A DNA stretch of 64,000 nucleotides, taken from assembly GCF_000739375.1 (NCBI RefSeq), contig NZ_CP006704.1, positions 992,001 through 1,056,000 on the forward strand. The letters run 5' to 3'. Shown here piece after piece: positions 42,264-52,279 of the stretch. The notes beneath the pieces are model-generated. The model did not search any database. It was not told the DNA's origin and saw nothing but the letters and a program-made list of their open reading frames with translations. Every line of letters begins with the position of its first letter. The first letter of the stretch is position 1. Position numbers and translations under genes: made by a program. The DNA comes from Comamonas testosteroni TK102. Lineage in GTDB: Bacteria > Pseudomonadota > Gammaproteobacteria > Burkholderiales > Burkholderiaceae_C.

Positions 42264-43124
42264 TTATGCACGCTGTATGCGGTCCTGCAGCAGCTCCCAG
42301 ACCGGTGTGAGCTGGCTGGGTAGATAGGGCAACTGCCCCAGGTCTATCTGCGATTCATCGGGGCTGTGAAAGTCGCTGCCGCGCGAGGCTGCCAGGCCGA
42401 ACTCCACAGCCAGATCGGCGTAGCTTGCATATTCATGCGGGCGGTGACTGCCTGTGACAACCTCCACGCCCTGGCCGCCGAGTTCCTTGAACTTGGAAAA
42501 CAGTGCATATTCCTCGTTGCGGCTCAGGTCGTAGCGCGCCGGGTGGGCAATCACGGCCACGCCGCCGGCATCCACGATCCAGCGCACGGCATCATGCAGA
42601 TTCGCCCAGACATGGGCGACATAGCCGGGCTTGCCTTCGGTCAGATAGCGTTTGAAGACCTCATAGGTATCGGCGCAGACCCCGGTCTCCACGAGAAAGC
42701 GTGCAAAGTGGGTGCGCGAGATCAGTTCGGGGTTGCCTGCATGGCGCAGCGCTCCTTCATAGGCGCCTGCAATGCCGGCCAGCTCCAGCTGCCTGGCCAT
42801 TTCGCGGGCGCGCGGGCCGCGGCCATGGCGTGTGTCGTAGAGGCCTTGCGTGAGCGCGGCATCGTCGGCGTCAAAGCCCAGACCCACGATATGTACGCCG
42901 CAGCCCGAGAAGCTGACGGAAATTTCCGTGCCTGTCAGATAGTCCAGTCCTGCCGACTTCGCGGCGGCGGCCCGGTGCTGGCCGCCGACTTCGTCGTGGT
43001 CGGTCAGCGCCCACAGCTCCACTCCGCGCTCGGCCGCGCGCAGAGCCAGTTGCTCGGGCGTCAAGGTGCCGTCGGAGACGACGGAGTGACAGTGCAGATC
43101 GGCATTGAGATAGGTTTTGGGCAC
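42264..43124 (-). CDS. rnm: PHP-domain 3',5'-nucleoside bisphosphate phosphatase (Rnm/YciV-like)
   Basis: A PHP-type phosphoesterase: NADLHCHSVVSDG gives the first metal ligands, LWALTDHDEVGG the next, HAGNPELISRTHFARFLVE and VAVIAHPARYD further ones, ending in SRGSDFHSPDE. Rnm (RNase AM) removes 5'-nucleotides from short RNAs and hydrolyses 3',5'-bisphosphonucleosides. The GTG at 43122-43124 is my preferred start, since the protein homology begins just after it; a TTG at 43151 is also open. It is upstream of yciO in the same direction, as in many Proteobacteria. The two are separated by the MITE-like repeat. Confidence 0.88.
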   Translation of the reverse strand: MPKTYLNADLHCHSVVSDGTLTPEQLALRAAERGVELWALTDHDEVGGQHRAAAAKSAGLDYLTGTEISVSFSGCGVHIVGLGFDADDAALTQGLYDTRHGRGPRAREMARQLELAGIAGAYEGALRHAGNPELISRTHFARFLVETGVCADTYEVFKRYLTEGKPGYVAHVWANLHDAVRWIVDAGGVAVIAHPARYDLSRNEEYALFSKFKELGGQGVEVVTGSHRPHEYASYADLAVEFGLAASRGSDFHSPDESQIDLGQLPYLPSQLTPVWELLQDRIQRA

Positions 43125-43313
43125 GGCCTCATTGTAGGCCGCTGCAGGCAATCATGACTTGGGTCATAGCACGAGCATGCTTGTGGCAGCGGCTTGTAAC
43201 AAAGCTCAAATATGCCGCCCACATGCCGAAGAAGGATTGGCTACGGCGCTTGTGAGTTTTTGAATGCGTTAAGGCTGCCACGGTATTGCTTGATTTATTG
43301 AGATGGATAAAAA

Positions 43314-45059
43314 ATGAAATTGAATCAGTTCTCGGTGTCACAAAAGCTGTGGGCTTTGGTGATTGGCCTGCTGGTGGGCTTGCTGCTGGTATCGGCAGGC
43401 AGTCTGATATACCTGGATCGCGTCTACGTGAGCATCTCCAAGGAGGCCACACGCACCCGGATGGCCGCCAACATCGCCAGCGAGTGGCGCCATCTGACCG
43501 AGCAAAGTGTGGATCGTTCCATCGTTGCTGCGATCTCTTCCGAAGAGAATCTGGTGGAGCAGCAGCGCAAGCTGATGAGCGACGGGATTGCGCATATCAC
43601 CGAGCTGCAGAAAAAGCTCAACGAACTGGTCACCGACGAGGAATCGCGCAAGGTGCTGGATGAAGTCGCCGAGCGCAGGCGCGCGACGCTGGAGAGCAAT
43701 GCCGCCGTGCAGGCCGCACGCAAGGACAATGACTTTGCAGCGGCCTTCGATCTGGTTGAAAAGCAGCTGCGTCCCAATGCCAAGGTCTACGTGGATGCGC
43801 AGCGCAAGTTCGTGCAACTGCAGGAGCAGCGCAGCCAGCGTGCGATTGCCGATGGCGAGGCACGCCAGTCTCAGGCCTATGTGGCTATCGGTCTGGTCTG
43901 CGGCCTGATCGTTCTGCTGGGTCTGGCGATGGCGGCTCTGATCCTGCGATCGATCATCGCTCCGTTGAATGAGGCGGTAGCTCTGGCCGACTCCATCGCT
44001 GCCGGCGATTTGACGGCGACCGTGCGCAATGACCGTCATGACGAACTGGGCCTGCTGCTCAAGTCCCTGAACGCCATGGCCGAGCGTCTGCGCTCCGTCG
44101 TCGGCCAGGTGCGTTCGGGCGTGGAGTCCGTCTCTTCGGCCTCGGGCCAGATTGCCACGGGCAACCAGGATCTGTCAGCACGTACCGAGCAGACGGCGGC
44201 CAATCTCGAGGAAACCGCAGCCAGCATGGAAGAGCTGACGGCCACCGTCACCCAGTCCGCCGACACTGCACGCCAGGCCAATCAGCTGGCCTCTACGGCT
44301 GCCCAGGCCGCCGAGCAAGGAGGCCGCGTGGTGCAGCAGGTGGTGCAGAGCATGGGCCAGATCACCGACAGCAGCCGCAAGATTGCCGACATCATCGGTG
44401 TGATCGACTCGATTGCCTTTCAGACCAATATCCTGGCCCTGAATGCGGCCGTGGAAGCGGCACGAGCCGGCGAGCAGGGCCGTGGCTTTGCCGTGGTGGC
44501 TGGCGAGGTGCGCAGCCTGGCGCAGCGCAGTGCCGAAGCCGCCAAGGAGATCAAGCAGCTCATCACCACCAGCGTGGACAATGTGCAGTCGGGCTCGCAG
44601 CAGGTGGAACTGGCGGGCCAGAGCATGAGCGAGATCGTGGCCAGCGTGCGCCGCGTCAGCGACCTGATCGGCGAGATCACGGCCTCGTCCACCGAGCAGC
44701 GCGACGGCATCAACCAGGTCAATCAGGCGGTGAGCAATCTGGACCAGATGACGCAGCAGAATGCGGCGCTGGTGGAGGAGTCCAGCGCGGCGGCGCTGTC
44801 CATGCAGGAGCAGGCGCGCCGCCTGGCCGAAGTGGTGTCCATCTTCAAGCTCGGTCATGAGACCAGTCATGCCAAGGTGGCTGCACCCCAGCGCCCGGCC
44901 AGCCGTGCCATGCCGGCCATGGCCCCGGTGAAGCAGACAGCCGCTGCAGCTCGGCCTGCGATCAGGAAAGCGCCTGCCGGCCCGGCTCCCTCGGCACTGA
45001 GCGCCAGCAAAGCCAAGCCTGCTGCGGACTCTGGCGATGGGGACTGGGAAACTTTCTAA
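43314..45059 (+). CDS. Methyl-accepting chemotaxis protein with four-helix sensor
   Basis: The 581-aa receptor has a membrane helix at about 13-32, a helical periplasmic sensor domain (about 33-188; [28 protein letters not shown]-like region near 95-105), a second helix at about 190-212, HAMP, and a signalling domain with the tip [36 protein letters not shown]. The C-terminus DWETF is the full CheR/CheB tether. Sensors of this four-helix bundle size bind small ligands such as amino or organic acids. A strong terminator follows. The ATG has only a weak ribosome-binding site. Confidence 0.94.
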   Translation: MKLNQFSVSQKLWALVIGLLVGLLLVSAGSLIYLDRVYVSISKEATRTRMAANIASEWRHLTEQSVDRSIVAAISSEENLVEQQRKLMSDGIAHITELQKKLNELVTDEESRKVLDEVAERRRATLESNAAVQAARKDNDFAAAFDLVEKQLRPNAKVYVDAQRKFVQLQEQRSQRAIADGEARQSQAYVAIGLVCGLIVLLGLAMAALILRSIIAPLNEAVALADSIAAGDLTATVRNDRHDELGLLLKSLNAMAERLRSVVGQVRSGVESVSSASGQIATGNQDLSARTEQTAANLEETAASMEELTATVTQSADTARQANQLASTAAQAAEQGGRVVQQVVQSMGQITDSSRKIADIIGVIDSIAFQTNILALNAAVEAARAGEQGRGFAVVAGEVRSLAQRSAEAAKEIKQLITTSVDNVQSGSQQVELAGQSMSEIVASVRRVSDLIGEITASSTEQRDGINQVNQAVSNLDQMTQQNAALVEESSAAALSMQEQARRLAEVVSIFKLGHETSHAKVAAPQRPASRAMPAMAPVKQTAAAARPAIRKAPAGPAPSALSASKAKPAADSGDGDWETF

Positions 45060-45083
45060 ATCAGCAAGTCGGCATCCGCTTGC

Positions 45084-45121
45084 AGGCCTGCCGCTTCTGA
45101 CAGGAAGCGGCGGGCCTTTTC
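45084..45121 (+). terminator. Terminator after chemoreceptor
   Basis: AGGCCTGCCGCTTC pairs with GAAGCGGCGGGCCT across a 6-nt loop (14-bp stem with one mismatch), followed by TTTTC. Confidence 0.9.
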
Positions 45122-45186
45122 CGGGTGCCGCGTGAAACGGACAGCCGTCGCGTCCGCAGTGGCGGCCTCCCTGGCTGGAGCGGAGA

Positions 45187-46926
45187 TCAGAAGCCCATGT
45201 TGCCGGCACCGCCCTCGAAGTCCTGCGCGGCTTCCACCAGAAACTGCACCTTGCGTTCACCGCGCCATTCGTTGATGTCCAGGCGATAGGCCAGGGTGGT
45301 GCGCGCGGGCAGCGGGTCGGTGTGGTTGAACCAGATGCCGTCGATCTTGGAGCCATGGTGCAGCAGCTCCAGCTTCAGATGCTTTTCGCCGACCAGGCGC
45401 TGCGAGGTGATTTCCAGCTCTTCGCTGAAAGTCGGCGCGGCAAAGCCCTGGCCCCAGACGGCCAGCTGCATTTGTTCGATCAGGCCGGTGTCCAGCCACT
45501 GGGGCGAAAGCGGCCCGTCGGTCTCCAGCCTGCGCGTCAGCGTCGCGGCATCCAGCCACTCCCTGGCGACCTGGGCAAAAGCCTTTTCGAACTCGTCAAA
45601 GTGCGCTTCCGTGATGGTGCAGCCTGCTGCCATGGCGTGACCGCCAAAACGCAGTATCAGACCGGGGTGGCGCTTGCTGACGAGGTCCAGCGCATCGCGT
45701 AGATGAAAGCCTGGAATGGAGCGGCCCGAGCCCTTGAGCTCATGCTCCTTGCCCGGAGCGCCACTGGCTGCAAAGACAAACGTGGGTCGGTGCAGCTTGT
45801 CCTTGATGCGCGAGGCCACCACACCGACCACGCCTTCGTGAAAGTCGGGGTCGAACACGCTGATGGCCGGTGGCGGCGTCATGCCGTCCTCGCACAGGCC
45901 TTCGGCCATGAGCAGGGCGTGCTCACGCATGCTGACTTCGATCTCGCGGCGCTCGCGGTTGATGCTGTCCAGCATGCGTGCCAGATTGTCGGCGCGGCTG
46001 ACATCTTCCGTAGTCAGGCACTCGATGCCTATGGTCATGTCGGCAAGCCGTCCGGCGGCATTGATGCGCGGTCCCAGGGCAAAGCCGAAGTCGATGGTGG
46101 AGGCCATGTCGAAGCGGCGGCCCGATGCCTCGAACAGCGCGCGTATGCCGGGCTGCATGCTGCCTTTGCGAATCTGCTTGAGGCCCAGCGCCACCAGACG
46201 GCGGTTATTGGCATCGAGCTTGACCACATCGGCCACCGTGCCCAGCGCCACCAGGGGCAGCAATTGCTCCAGCCTGGGCTGGTTGTGGCGATCAAAGCGG
46301 CCGCGGTTGCGCAGCTCGGTGCGCAGGGCCAGCAGCACATAGAACATGACGCCCACGCCGGCCATGGACTTGCTTGCGAACTCGCAGCCAGGCTGGTTGG
46401 GGTTGACGATGGCGTCCGCTGGCGGCAGGTGGTCGCCCGGCAGATGGTGGTCGGTCACCACGACCGACATGCCCAGCTCCTTGGCTACGGCCACGCCTTC
46501 CACGCTGGCAATGCCGTTGTCCACGGTGATCAGCATGTCGGCGCCGGTCTCCTTGACGCGGCGCGAGATGGGGGCGGTCAGGCCGTAGCCGTCGACCACG
46601 CGGTCGGGCACGAGGTAGTCGGCATGGGTCGCGCCCAGCATGCGCAGGCCGCGCAGGCCCACGGCGCAGGCGGTTGCGCCATCGCAGTCGTAGTCGGCGA
46701 CGATGCACAGGCGCTTTTGCGCGGCTATGGCATCGGCCAGCAGTTGCACGGCAGCATCGATGCCGCGCAGGCCCGAGGGTGGCAGCAGCCGGGCCGGGGC
46801 ATCGTCCAGTTCGTCGGCCGAGCAGACGCCTCGCGCTGCATAGAGCTGGGCCAGCAAGGGATGAATCTTGGCCTGCAGCAGTGCAGAGACACTGTCGTTG
46901 GGGATGGATCTGGGAATTATCTTCAT
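45187..46926 (-). CDS. recJ: Single-strand DNA-specific exonuclease RecJ
   Basis: The 579-aa protein has DHH-family motifs: VADYDCDGATA (motif I), TVDNGIAS (II) and VVTDHHLPGD (III), then DHHA1-type GRSIPGFHLRDAL and LRFGGHAMAAGCT. RecJ digests 5' single-stranded ends in the RecF pathway and in mismatch and base excision repair. The ATG at 46926 overlaps the TGA of the upstream gene (ATGA), so the two are coupled. The length is the same as in E. coli. No odd substitution was seen. Confidence 0.95.
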   Translation of the reverse strand: MKIIPRSIPNDSVSALLQAKIHPLLAQLYAARGVCSADELDDAPARLLPPSGLRGIDAAVQLLADAIAAQKRLCIVADYDCDGATACAVGLRGLRMLGATHADYLVPDRVVDGYGLTAPISRRVKETGADMLITVDNGIASVEGVAVAKELGMSVVVTDHHLPGDHLPPADAIVNPNQPGCEFASKSMAGVGVMFYVLLALRTELRNRGRFDRHNQPRLEQLLPLVALGTVADVVKLDANNRRLVALGLKQIRKGSMQPGIRALFEASGRRFDMASTIDFGFALGPRINAAGRLADMTIGIECLTTEDVSRADNLARMLDSINRERREIEVSMREHALLMAEGLCEDGMTPPPAISVFDPDFHEGVVGVVASRIKDKLHRPTFVFAASGAPGKEHELKGSGRSIPGFHLRDALDLVSKRHPGLILRFGGHAMAAGCTITEAHFDEFEKAFAQVAREWLDAATLTRRLETDGPLSPQWLDTGLIEQMQLAVWGQGFAAPTFSEELEITSQRLVGEKHLKLELLHHGSKIDGIWFNHTDPLPARTTLAYRLDINEWRGERKVQFLVEAAQDFEGGAGNMGF

Positions 46927-47894
46927 AGCATTTCCCGTAGATCTGGCAGGCGTTTCGTGCCAAAAACACGCTTTATCTTGTCCATCAGGCCGCGTGGCTG
47001 GCTTTGCCATTGCACGGCATTGCGCTCGCCGCAGAGCGTGAGCTTGACCGGTTCTCCGCGGGCAGCCCGCTGCTGCAGCTCGGCGATCAGGCTGCTGTCC
47101 AGTGACTGCCAGGCCTTTTGCCAGCCTTGCACATTGCCTTGCAGCGCAGTGTGGCGCAGATCATCCACGCACACGGTCCGGGAGTTCGCCGCAGGCAGGC
47201 TGGCAAGGTCTCCCGTGCCATGTACCCAGAAGGAGTTGATGGGCGGCAGACCGCGTTCGGCACGTCGGTCGTTGAAGACATGGGTGTAGAGCAGCATCTG
47301 CAGCTCGGTCTGCAGGCGCTGAATGATGGCTCCCTGAATCGGGTCGGGCATCCAGGGGCGCACGTCGCGGCCCAGCGCACGGTCCATCGAGGCGGTGGCC
47401 AGGCCCTTGAAGGCCGCACCGCGCGCCAGCCAGAGGTCGGCGCGCCGATATTCCAGCGTGATGCCGTCGTCGCTGAACCAGGGAGCGATCAGCGCCAGCA
47501 ACTGGCGGGATTCGTCTTCGTCCAGTGGCGCGCCGGCCGGGTCGGTCTGATGGACCTGGTCCGGCGTGATATGCCAGTGGCAGGGCGTGATGAAGGCACA
47601 GGCCTGGCTGCTGTCTCCAGCCGCCAGCGCAGCCCAGGGAATCAGCCCGGGTGTATCGGGCAGTTGCATGCCACGGGCCAGGGCGCGCTCATGCGGAGGA
47701 GAGAAGTCCATCTCGTCGCCCTGCACCAGCGAGGCCGGCGTCAGCGTTGCCAGCAAGGCCTGCAGGTGAGGGAGTTGCAAACCGTCCCATGCCTGGGGAA
47801 TGTCGGCAGGGCCGCTGGCATAGGCAACAATGATTTCGGAGGCGCCTGTGCCCAGGGCTTGGGCGGCAGGCAGCAAAGGCGCGGTCAAAGACAT
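46923..47894 (-). CDS. Phosphoglycerate mutase-like / conserved hypothetical protein
   Basis: I recall this betaproteobacterial family being annotated as a phosphoglycerate mutase, but no RHG motif or metal-binding pattern of either PGM type is clear. It contains SEIIVAYASGP, QLPDTPGLIPWAAL, HWHITPDQVHQTDP, LPPINSFWVHGTGDL and a C-terminal basic MDKIKRVFGTKR. The last part, with WLARGAAFKGLATAS in the middle, is conserved-looking. ATG 47894 is preferred over the start at 47930. It overlaps recJ by 4 bp. Its role is unknown; the coupling to recJ hints at a repair-linked or housekeeping function. Confidence 0.75.
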   Translation of the reverse strand: MSLTAPLLPAAQALGTGASEIIVAYASGPADIPQAWDGLQLPHLQALLATLTPASLVQGDEMDFSPPHERALARGMQLPDTPGLIPWAALAAGDSSQACAFITPCHWHITPDQVHQTDPAGAPLDEDESRQLLALIAPWFSDDGITLEYRRADLWLARGAAFKGLATASMDRALGRDVRPWMPDPIQGAIIQRLQTELQMLLYTHVFNDRRAERGLPPINSFWVHGTGDLASLPAANSRTVCVDDLRHTALQGNVQGWQKAWQSLDSSLIAELQQRAARGEPVKLTLCGERNAVQWQSQPRGLMDKIKRVFGTKRLPDLREML

Positions 47895-47946
47895 GGGCGC
47901 TATTGTCGGGCATGGCCGCCGCCTGGGCACGGAGCGGGGGGCTTTG

Positions 47947-49320
47947 TCACCTCGCGGGCATATTTTTCAGGGTGTAGACCAGGCTGTAGCTAGCGTCCTC
48001 GGCAATGGCGGGCATGCTGGCATTCCAGTCGTCCCAGCGCTGGCGCATGGCCTGCATGCGCTCGGGTTGCTGGCCGGCCAGATTGGCACGCTCGCGCTCG
48101 TCCTGCGCCAGATTGAACAGGTATTCGTTGTCCTCCACGCGCAGGTATTTCCATTCGCCTTCGCGCAGCGCACGCTGGTTGCGGTAGAGCATGCGCCAGT
48201 ACAGCGGTCGGGCAAACTCAGCCCCGTCGGTGCGCAGCACGGGCAGCAGGGAGATGCCGTCCAGCGGGTAGTCGGGATCGGCGCTCACACCGGCGGCATC
48301 CAGCACCGTGGCCGACCAGTCCATGCTCATGCATGGCTGGGCACTGCTGCGATGGGCCTCGATCACGGCAGGCCAGTGGGCGATCCAGGGCACGCGGATG
48401 CCGCCTTCGGTCAGGTCCATCTTGCCGCCCACGAGAGGCCAGCTGTCCGAGAAGCGCTCGCCGCCGTTGTCGCTGGTGAAGACGATCAGCGTGTTGTCGA
48501 GCTGGCCGTTCCTGCGCAGGGCTTCGACGATCCAGCCTATGCCCTCATCCATGTGATGAATCATGCGCCGGTACTGGTGAATATTGCCTCCCGCCAGATG
48601 CGTGATGCCCGCTCCCAGCTGCTCGGCGGTTTCACGGTCATCACGGGTTTCCCAGGGCCAGTGCGGGGCCGTGTAGTGCAGGCTCAGGAAGAAGGGGGCA
48701 TCGCCCTCGTTCATGCGGTTGACGAAGTCCACGCTGCGCTGGGACAGCAGATCGGTCAGATAGCCTTCGTCGTGATGCTCCTCTTCGCCGACCCACAGAT
48801 CGTGCTGGCCCGAGCTGCTCAGATGGGTGAAGTAGTCCACGCCGCCCGACATGGGGCCGAAGTATTCCTCGTAGCCCGAGCGCAGCGGGCCGAAGTGGGG
48901 AGGGTAGCCCAGATGCCATTTGCCTATCAGTGCCGTGCGGTAGCCCGCGCCCTTGAGCAGCGAGGCAACGGTGGGGATTTCAGGCGGCAGGCCCAGCTTG
49001 GCGCCCAGCGGGGTGCCGCGCGTCTTGCTGTTGATGGGCTCCTCGGCCGCACCGCGCAGGCGGTATTGATAGCGGGCCGTGGCCAAGGCAAAACGCGTGG
49101 GCGAGCACACGGGTGAATTGGCATAGCCCTGGGTGAGCCTGAGGCCGTTGGCGGCCAGGCGGTCGAGCACCGGGGAGACCGGGCCGAAGTCGGCATCGCG
49201 GCCGCCGTAGCAGCCCAGGTCGGCATAGCCGAGATCGTCGGCGACGATAAAGATGATGTTGGGACGAGTCATGAAATACGGGTCGTTGTCATGGGGCTGA
49301 TGGCTGGCGCAAGCGCTCAT
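47947..49320 (-). CDS. Arylsulfatase-type sulfatase
   Basis: A type I sulfatase of 457 aa. The formylglycine signature CSPTR is in NSPVCSPTRFALATARY, metal ligands in IIFIVADDLGY and FTSDNGG, and other active-site residues in IGKWHLGY and LSLHYTAPHWPW. It lacks a signal peptide, so it should act in the cytosol on an imported sulfate ester, with the Cys converted to formylglycine. The ATG at 49320 overlaps the stop of the Bug receptor gene (ATGA); the ATG at 49272 would match the usual start of homologues. The pairing with the Bug receptor suggests a carboxylated sulfate ester or sulfonate-like substrate. Confidence 0.9.
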   Translation of the reverse strand: MSACASHQPHDNDPYFMTRPNIIFIVADDLGYADLGCYGGRDADFGPVSPVLDRLAANGLRLTQGYANSPVCSPTRFALATARYQYRLRGAAEEPINSKTRGTPLGAKLGLPPEIPTVASLLKGAGYRTALIGKWHLGYPPHFGPLRSGYEEYFGPMSGGVDYFTHLSSSGQHDLWVGEEEHHDEGYLTDLLSQRSVDFVNRMNEGDAPFFLSLHYTAPHWPWETRDDRETAEQLGAGITHLAGGNIHQYRRMIHHMDEGIGWIVEALRRNGQLDNTLIVFTSDNGGERFSDSWPLVGGKMDLTEGGIRVPWIAHWPAVIEAHRSSAQPCMSMDWSATVLDAAGVSADPDYPLDGISLLPVLRTDGAEFARPLYWRMLYRNQRALREGEWKYLRVEDNEYLFNLAQDERERANLAGQQPERMQAMRQRWDDWNASMPAIAEDASYSLVYTLKNMPAR

Positions 49321-50318
49321 TCCATCTTCATGCCAGTGGCCTGGGCCAGCACCCGGTAGCGGTCGGCCAGGGCCTGAATGCGCCTGGCGGCTGCATCGCC
49401 TGTCAGTCCTTCGTAGACCATGTCGTTGACACGCATGCGCTCGCGCAGCGTGCCGTCCTTCATGGCCTTCTCGAAGAGGGCCTGGATTTTCTGCACCAGT
49501 GGCTCGGGTGTGCTGCTGGGCACCCAGGCGGCGAAAAGCACTTCCTGCTGCAGCTCCTTGTGCCCCAGTTCTGCCACCGAGGGGACTTCCGGCAGCAAGG
49601 GGTTGCGCTGGGCCGTAGTCACCGCCAGCGCGGTGATCTTTGCGGAGCTCACATGGGGCAGCATGGCGGTGGAGCTGATGACGCCGCCGTCCACTTCTCC
49701 AGAGAGCATCGCCAGCGTGGCTGGTGCATTGCCTTTGTAGGGCACGTGGTTGACCTTGGCTCCGGTGGCGTGGCTCAGGATGCTGGCGGCCAGGTGGCCG
49801 GGTGTTCCATAGCCGGCGGAGCCCAGGGTCAGGCCCTTGTCCTTGCCGCGGGCGATGAACTGCTCCAGCGTCTTGATATTGGTTTTGGGGCTGACAGCCA
49901 TCAGCATGCCTTGCGAGGCGAACACCATGACGGGACGCAGGTCGCCATTCTTGAACGGCATGCTTTTGTAGATCAGCGGGTTGACCGTGAGACTGGTGTC
50001 CAGGCCAATCAGCATGGTGTATCCGTCGGCGGCAGCCTTGGCGACGTAATCGGCTCCGATGTTGCCGCCGGCGCCGGTGCGGTTTTCCACCACGAACGGC
50101 TGCCTGGTCTCGCGTTGGAGTACTTCCCCTACGCCGCGCGCCAATATGTCAACCGCCCCTCCGGGAGCGAAGGAGGCGATCAGTCGAACCGGCTTGCCGG
50201 GCCAGGCAGAGGCGGCGGCGCCATCGGCAGGCTGGCCTTGGGAGGCGAATGCCGTGCAGCCCAGCAGCAGAGCCAGGCTGGTTTGAAGAAGGCGGCGGGG
50301 TGCAATCAGGCGAGCCAT
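49317..50318 (-). CDS. Bug-family (TctC-like) periplasmic substrate-binding protein
   Basis: A signal peptide (LLQTSLALLLGCTAFASQ) precedes a Bug-type receptor: WPGKPVRLIASFAPGGAVDILAR, RTGAGGNIGADYVAKAAADGYTML, NHVPYKGNAPA and the AALAV-type C-terminal lobe. Such proteins bind small carboxylates for tripartite tricarboxylate transporters. No TctA or TctB gene is adjacent; the tctBA pair at 59509-61524 could serve it. It is coupled to the sulfatase by a 4-bp overlap and is transcribed divergently from a MarR regulator. Confidence 0.93.
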   Translation of the reverse strand: MARLIAPRRLLQTSLALLLGCTAFASQGQPADGAAASAWPGKPVRLIASFAPGGAVDILARGVGEVLQRETRQPFVVENRTGAGGNIGADYVAKAAADGYTMLIGLDTSLTVNPLIYKSMPFKNGDLRPVMVFASQGMLMAVSPKTNIKTLEQFIARGKDKGLTLGSAGYGTPGHLAASILSHATGAKVNHVPYKGNAPATLAMLSGEVDGGVISSTAMLPHVSSAKITALAVTTAQRNPLLPEVPSVAELGHKELQQEVLFAAWVPSSTPEPLVQKIQALFEKAMKDGTLRERMRVNDMVYEGLTGDAAARRIQALADRYRVLAQATGMKME

Positions 50319-50421
50319 GGAATCACTCTCTTGTCTGAGGAAAGTGCTGGCATTTGCGAAAATCCCAGCACTTCCCTTGTCTCTGTATGGGGAGCATCCA
50401 CTGTAGAAGTGGCGGCCACAA

Positions 50422-50434
50422 TTGATCTAATCAA
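50422..50434. promoter_or_regulatory. TTGAT-N3-ATCAA operator candidate
   Basis: Two perfect 5-bp arms lie just before the MarR start codon and about 105 bp from the Bug start codon. MarR dimers bind such short inverted repeats, so this could control both directions. Confidence 0.5.
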
Positions 50435-50443
50435 CTCATCTCC

Positions 50444-50947
50444 GTGAATACCCGACAACCCACCTCCATTCAGCAGATGCTGCTGTTTCGCATCAGCCGC
50501 TTCTTCGGCGTGGCGGGCGGCATGGCCATGCGCATGTGCGAGGCCCGTTTCGGCCTCACACGCCGCGAATGGGGCGTGATGGCGACGCTGGCGACCGAGG
50601 AGGGTTTGCTGTCATCCGAGCTGGCACAGAAGGCACAGCTGGACAGGGCGCGCACTTCGCGGGCGCTCAGCGGCCTGGAGGAAAAAGGCTGGGTGCTGCG
50701 CAAGCCTCTGGATGGAGACCGCCGGCGTGTGGCCATCTATCTGACCGAGGAGGGGCGGCGCATGTACGGTCTGATACTGCCCGAGATGGTCAAGATTCAT
50801 GCCGATATCGTGTCCGTTCTCAGCGATGAGGAACTGGCCTTGTTTGACGGCCTGCTGGCAAAGCTCCAGGCCCATGCGGTGACGCTGGAGCAGCAGGATC
50901 AGTATGCGGATCTGCCGCGCATAGGGCGCAGCAGGCCGCCTCGGTAG
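50444..50947 (+). CDS. MarR-family transcriptional regulator
   Basis: The 167-aa protein is a winged-helix MarR type: REWGVMATLATEEGLLSSELAQKAQLDRARTSRALSGLEEKGWVLRKPLDGDRRRVAIYLTEEGRRM covers helix-turn-helix and wing. The start is a GTG. It is divergent from the Bug/sulfatase pair, and the intergenic 125 bp holds an inverted repeat. A role as repressor relieved by the sulfate ester or its product is plausible. Confidence 0.92.
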   Translation: MNTRQPTSIQQMLLFRISRFFGVAGGMAMRMCEARFGLTRREWGVMATLATEEGLLSSELAQKAQLDRARTSRALSGLEEKGWVLRKPLDGDRRRVAIYLTEEGRRMYGLILPEMVKIHADIVSVLSDEELALFDGLLAKLQAHAVTLEQQDQYADLPRIGRSRPPR

Positions 50948-51025
50948 AGGGGCGGCGGGCAGTCAGATCGCATAAGGCTGGCGCTGTCGGCAGGGCATTG
51001 CCGGCAATGCCACAATGCTGGCAAC

Positions 51026-52279
51026 ATGCAATTTCCCTACGAACTGGCCGTGGGCTGGCGCTATACCCGTGCAGGGCGCGCCACACGCCGCAATGGCTTC
51101 ATCTCCTTTATCTCGGGTGTCTCCATGCTTGGCATTGCGCTGGGCGTGGCGGCGCTGATCATTGTGCTGAGCGTGATGAACGGCTTCCAGAAGGAAGTGC
51201 GCGATCGCATGCTCAGCGTCGTCTCCCATGTGGAAATCTACGCCCCGCAGGGCGCCCCCCTGCCCGATGTGGTGCGCACCATGCGCGAGGCCAGAGCCAA
51301 CCCCGATGTGGTGGGGGCCGCGCCTTTTGTGGCGGCTCAGGCATTGCTGGCACGCGGCGAGGATATGAAAGGCGCCCTGGTGCGCGGTATCGATCCGGCG
51401 CGTGAGGGCGAGGTGACCGATCTGGCGGCCACCAGCGGCGAGGTGCTCAAGCGTCTGGTGCCCGGCGAGTTCAAGGTGGTGCTCGGCATCGAACTGGCGC
51501 GCAGTCTCGGTGTGAGCGAGGGCGATGTGATCACGCTGATCGCTCCCAGCGGACAGGTCACGCCGGCCGGCGTGCTGCCGCGCATGAAGCAGATGACGGT
51601 GGCCGGCACCTTCGATTCCGGCCACTACGAATATGACTCGGCGCTGGTGATGATGCATTACGAGGATGCCCAGCGCATCTTCCGCCTGGAAGGGCCGACC
51701 GGCATTCGTCTCAAGCTCAAGGACTTGCACGAGGCGCCGCGCGTGGCGCATGAACTCGCGGACACCCTGACGGACCGTTTGTTCATCCGTGACTGGACGC
51801 AGCAGAACAAGACCTGGTTTGCCGCCGTGCAGCTTGAAAAACGCATGATGTTCATCATCCTGACCCTGATCGTGGCCGTGGCGGCTTTCAATCTGGTGTC
51901 CACCCTGGTGATGAGCGTGCAGGACAAGCGTGCCGACATTGCCATCCTGCGCACCCTGGGCGCCTCGCCCTCGTCCATCATGGGCATCTTCATGGTGCAG
52001 GGCGCCATGGTCGGCGTCATCGGCACTTTGGCAGGTCTGGCGCTGGGGCTGGCGATTGCCTTCAATATCGACGTCATCGTGCCTGCCATTGAGCAGGCGC
52101 TGCATGCCAACTTCCTGCCCAAGGACATCTACCTGATCAGCAAGATGCCCAGCGAGCCGCAGTCCACGGACATCGTGCCGATCGCCGTGATTTCTCTGAT
52201 TCTTTCTTTTGTGGCCACGATTTACCCCAGCTGGCGTGCCAGCCGCGTGAACCCTGCGGAGGCACTGCGTTATGAATGA
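51026..52279 (+). CDS. lolC: Lipoprotein-releasing ABC permease LolC/LolE
   Basis: The 417-aa protein has an N-terminal helix ([27 protein letters not shown]), a large periplasmic domain and three C-terminal helices ([58 protein letters not shown]). [26 protein letters not shown] is the FtsX-type coupling region. It frees lipoproteins from the inner membrane for LolA. Only one permease gene is present here, so whether it is LolC, LolE or a fused-function LolF cannot be said. The stop overlaps lolD by 8 bp. Confidence 0.94.
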   Translation: MQFPYELAVGWRYTRAGRATRRNGFISFISGVSMLGIALGVAALIIVLSVMNGFQKEVRDRMLSVVSHVEIYAPQGAPLPDVVRTMREARANPDVVGAAPFVAAQALLARGEDMKGALVRGIDPAREGEVTDLAATSGEVLKRLVPGEFKVVLGIELARSLGVSEGDVITLIAPSGQVTPAGVLPRMKQMTVAGTFDSGHYEYDSALVMMHYEDAQRIFRLEGPTGIRLKLKDLHEAPRVAHELADTLTDRLFIRDWTQQNKTWFAAVQLEKRMMFIILTLIVAVAAFNLVSTLVMSVQDKRADIAILRTLGASPSSIMGIFMVQGAMVGVIGTLAGLALGLAIAFNIDVIVPAIEQALHANFLPKDIYLISKMPSEPQSTDIVPIAVISLILSFVATIYPSWRASRVNPAEALRYE

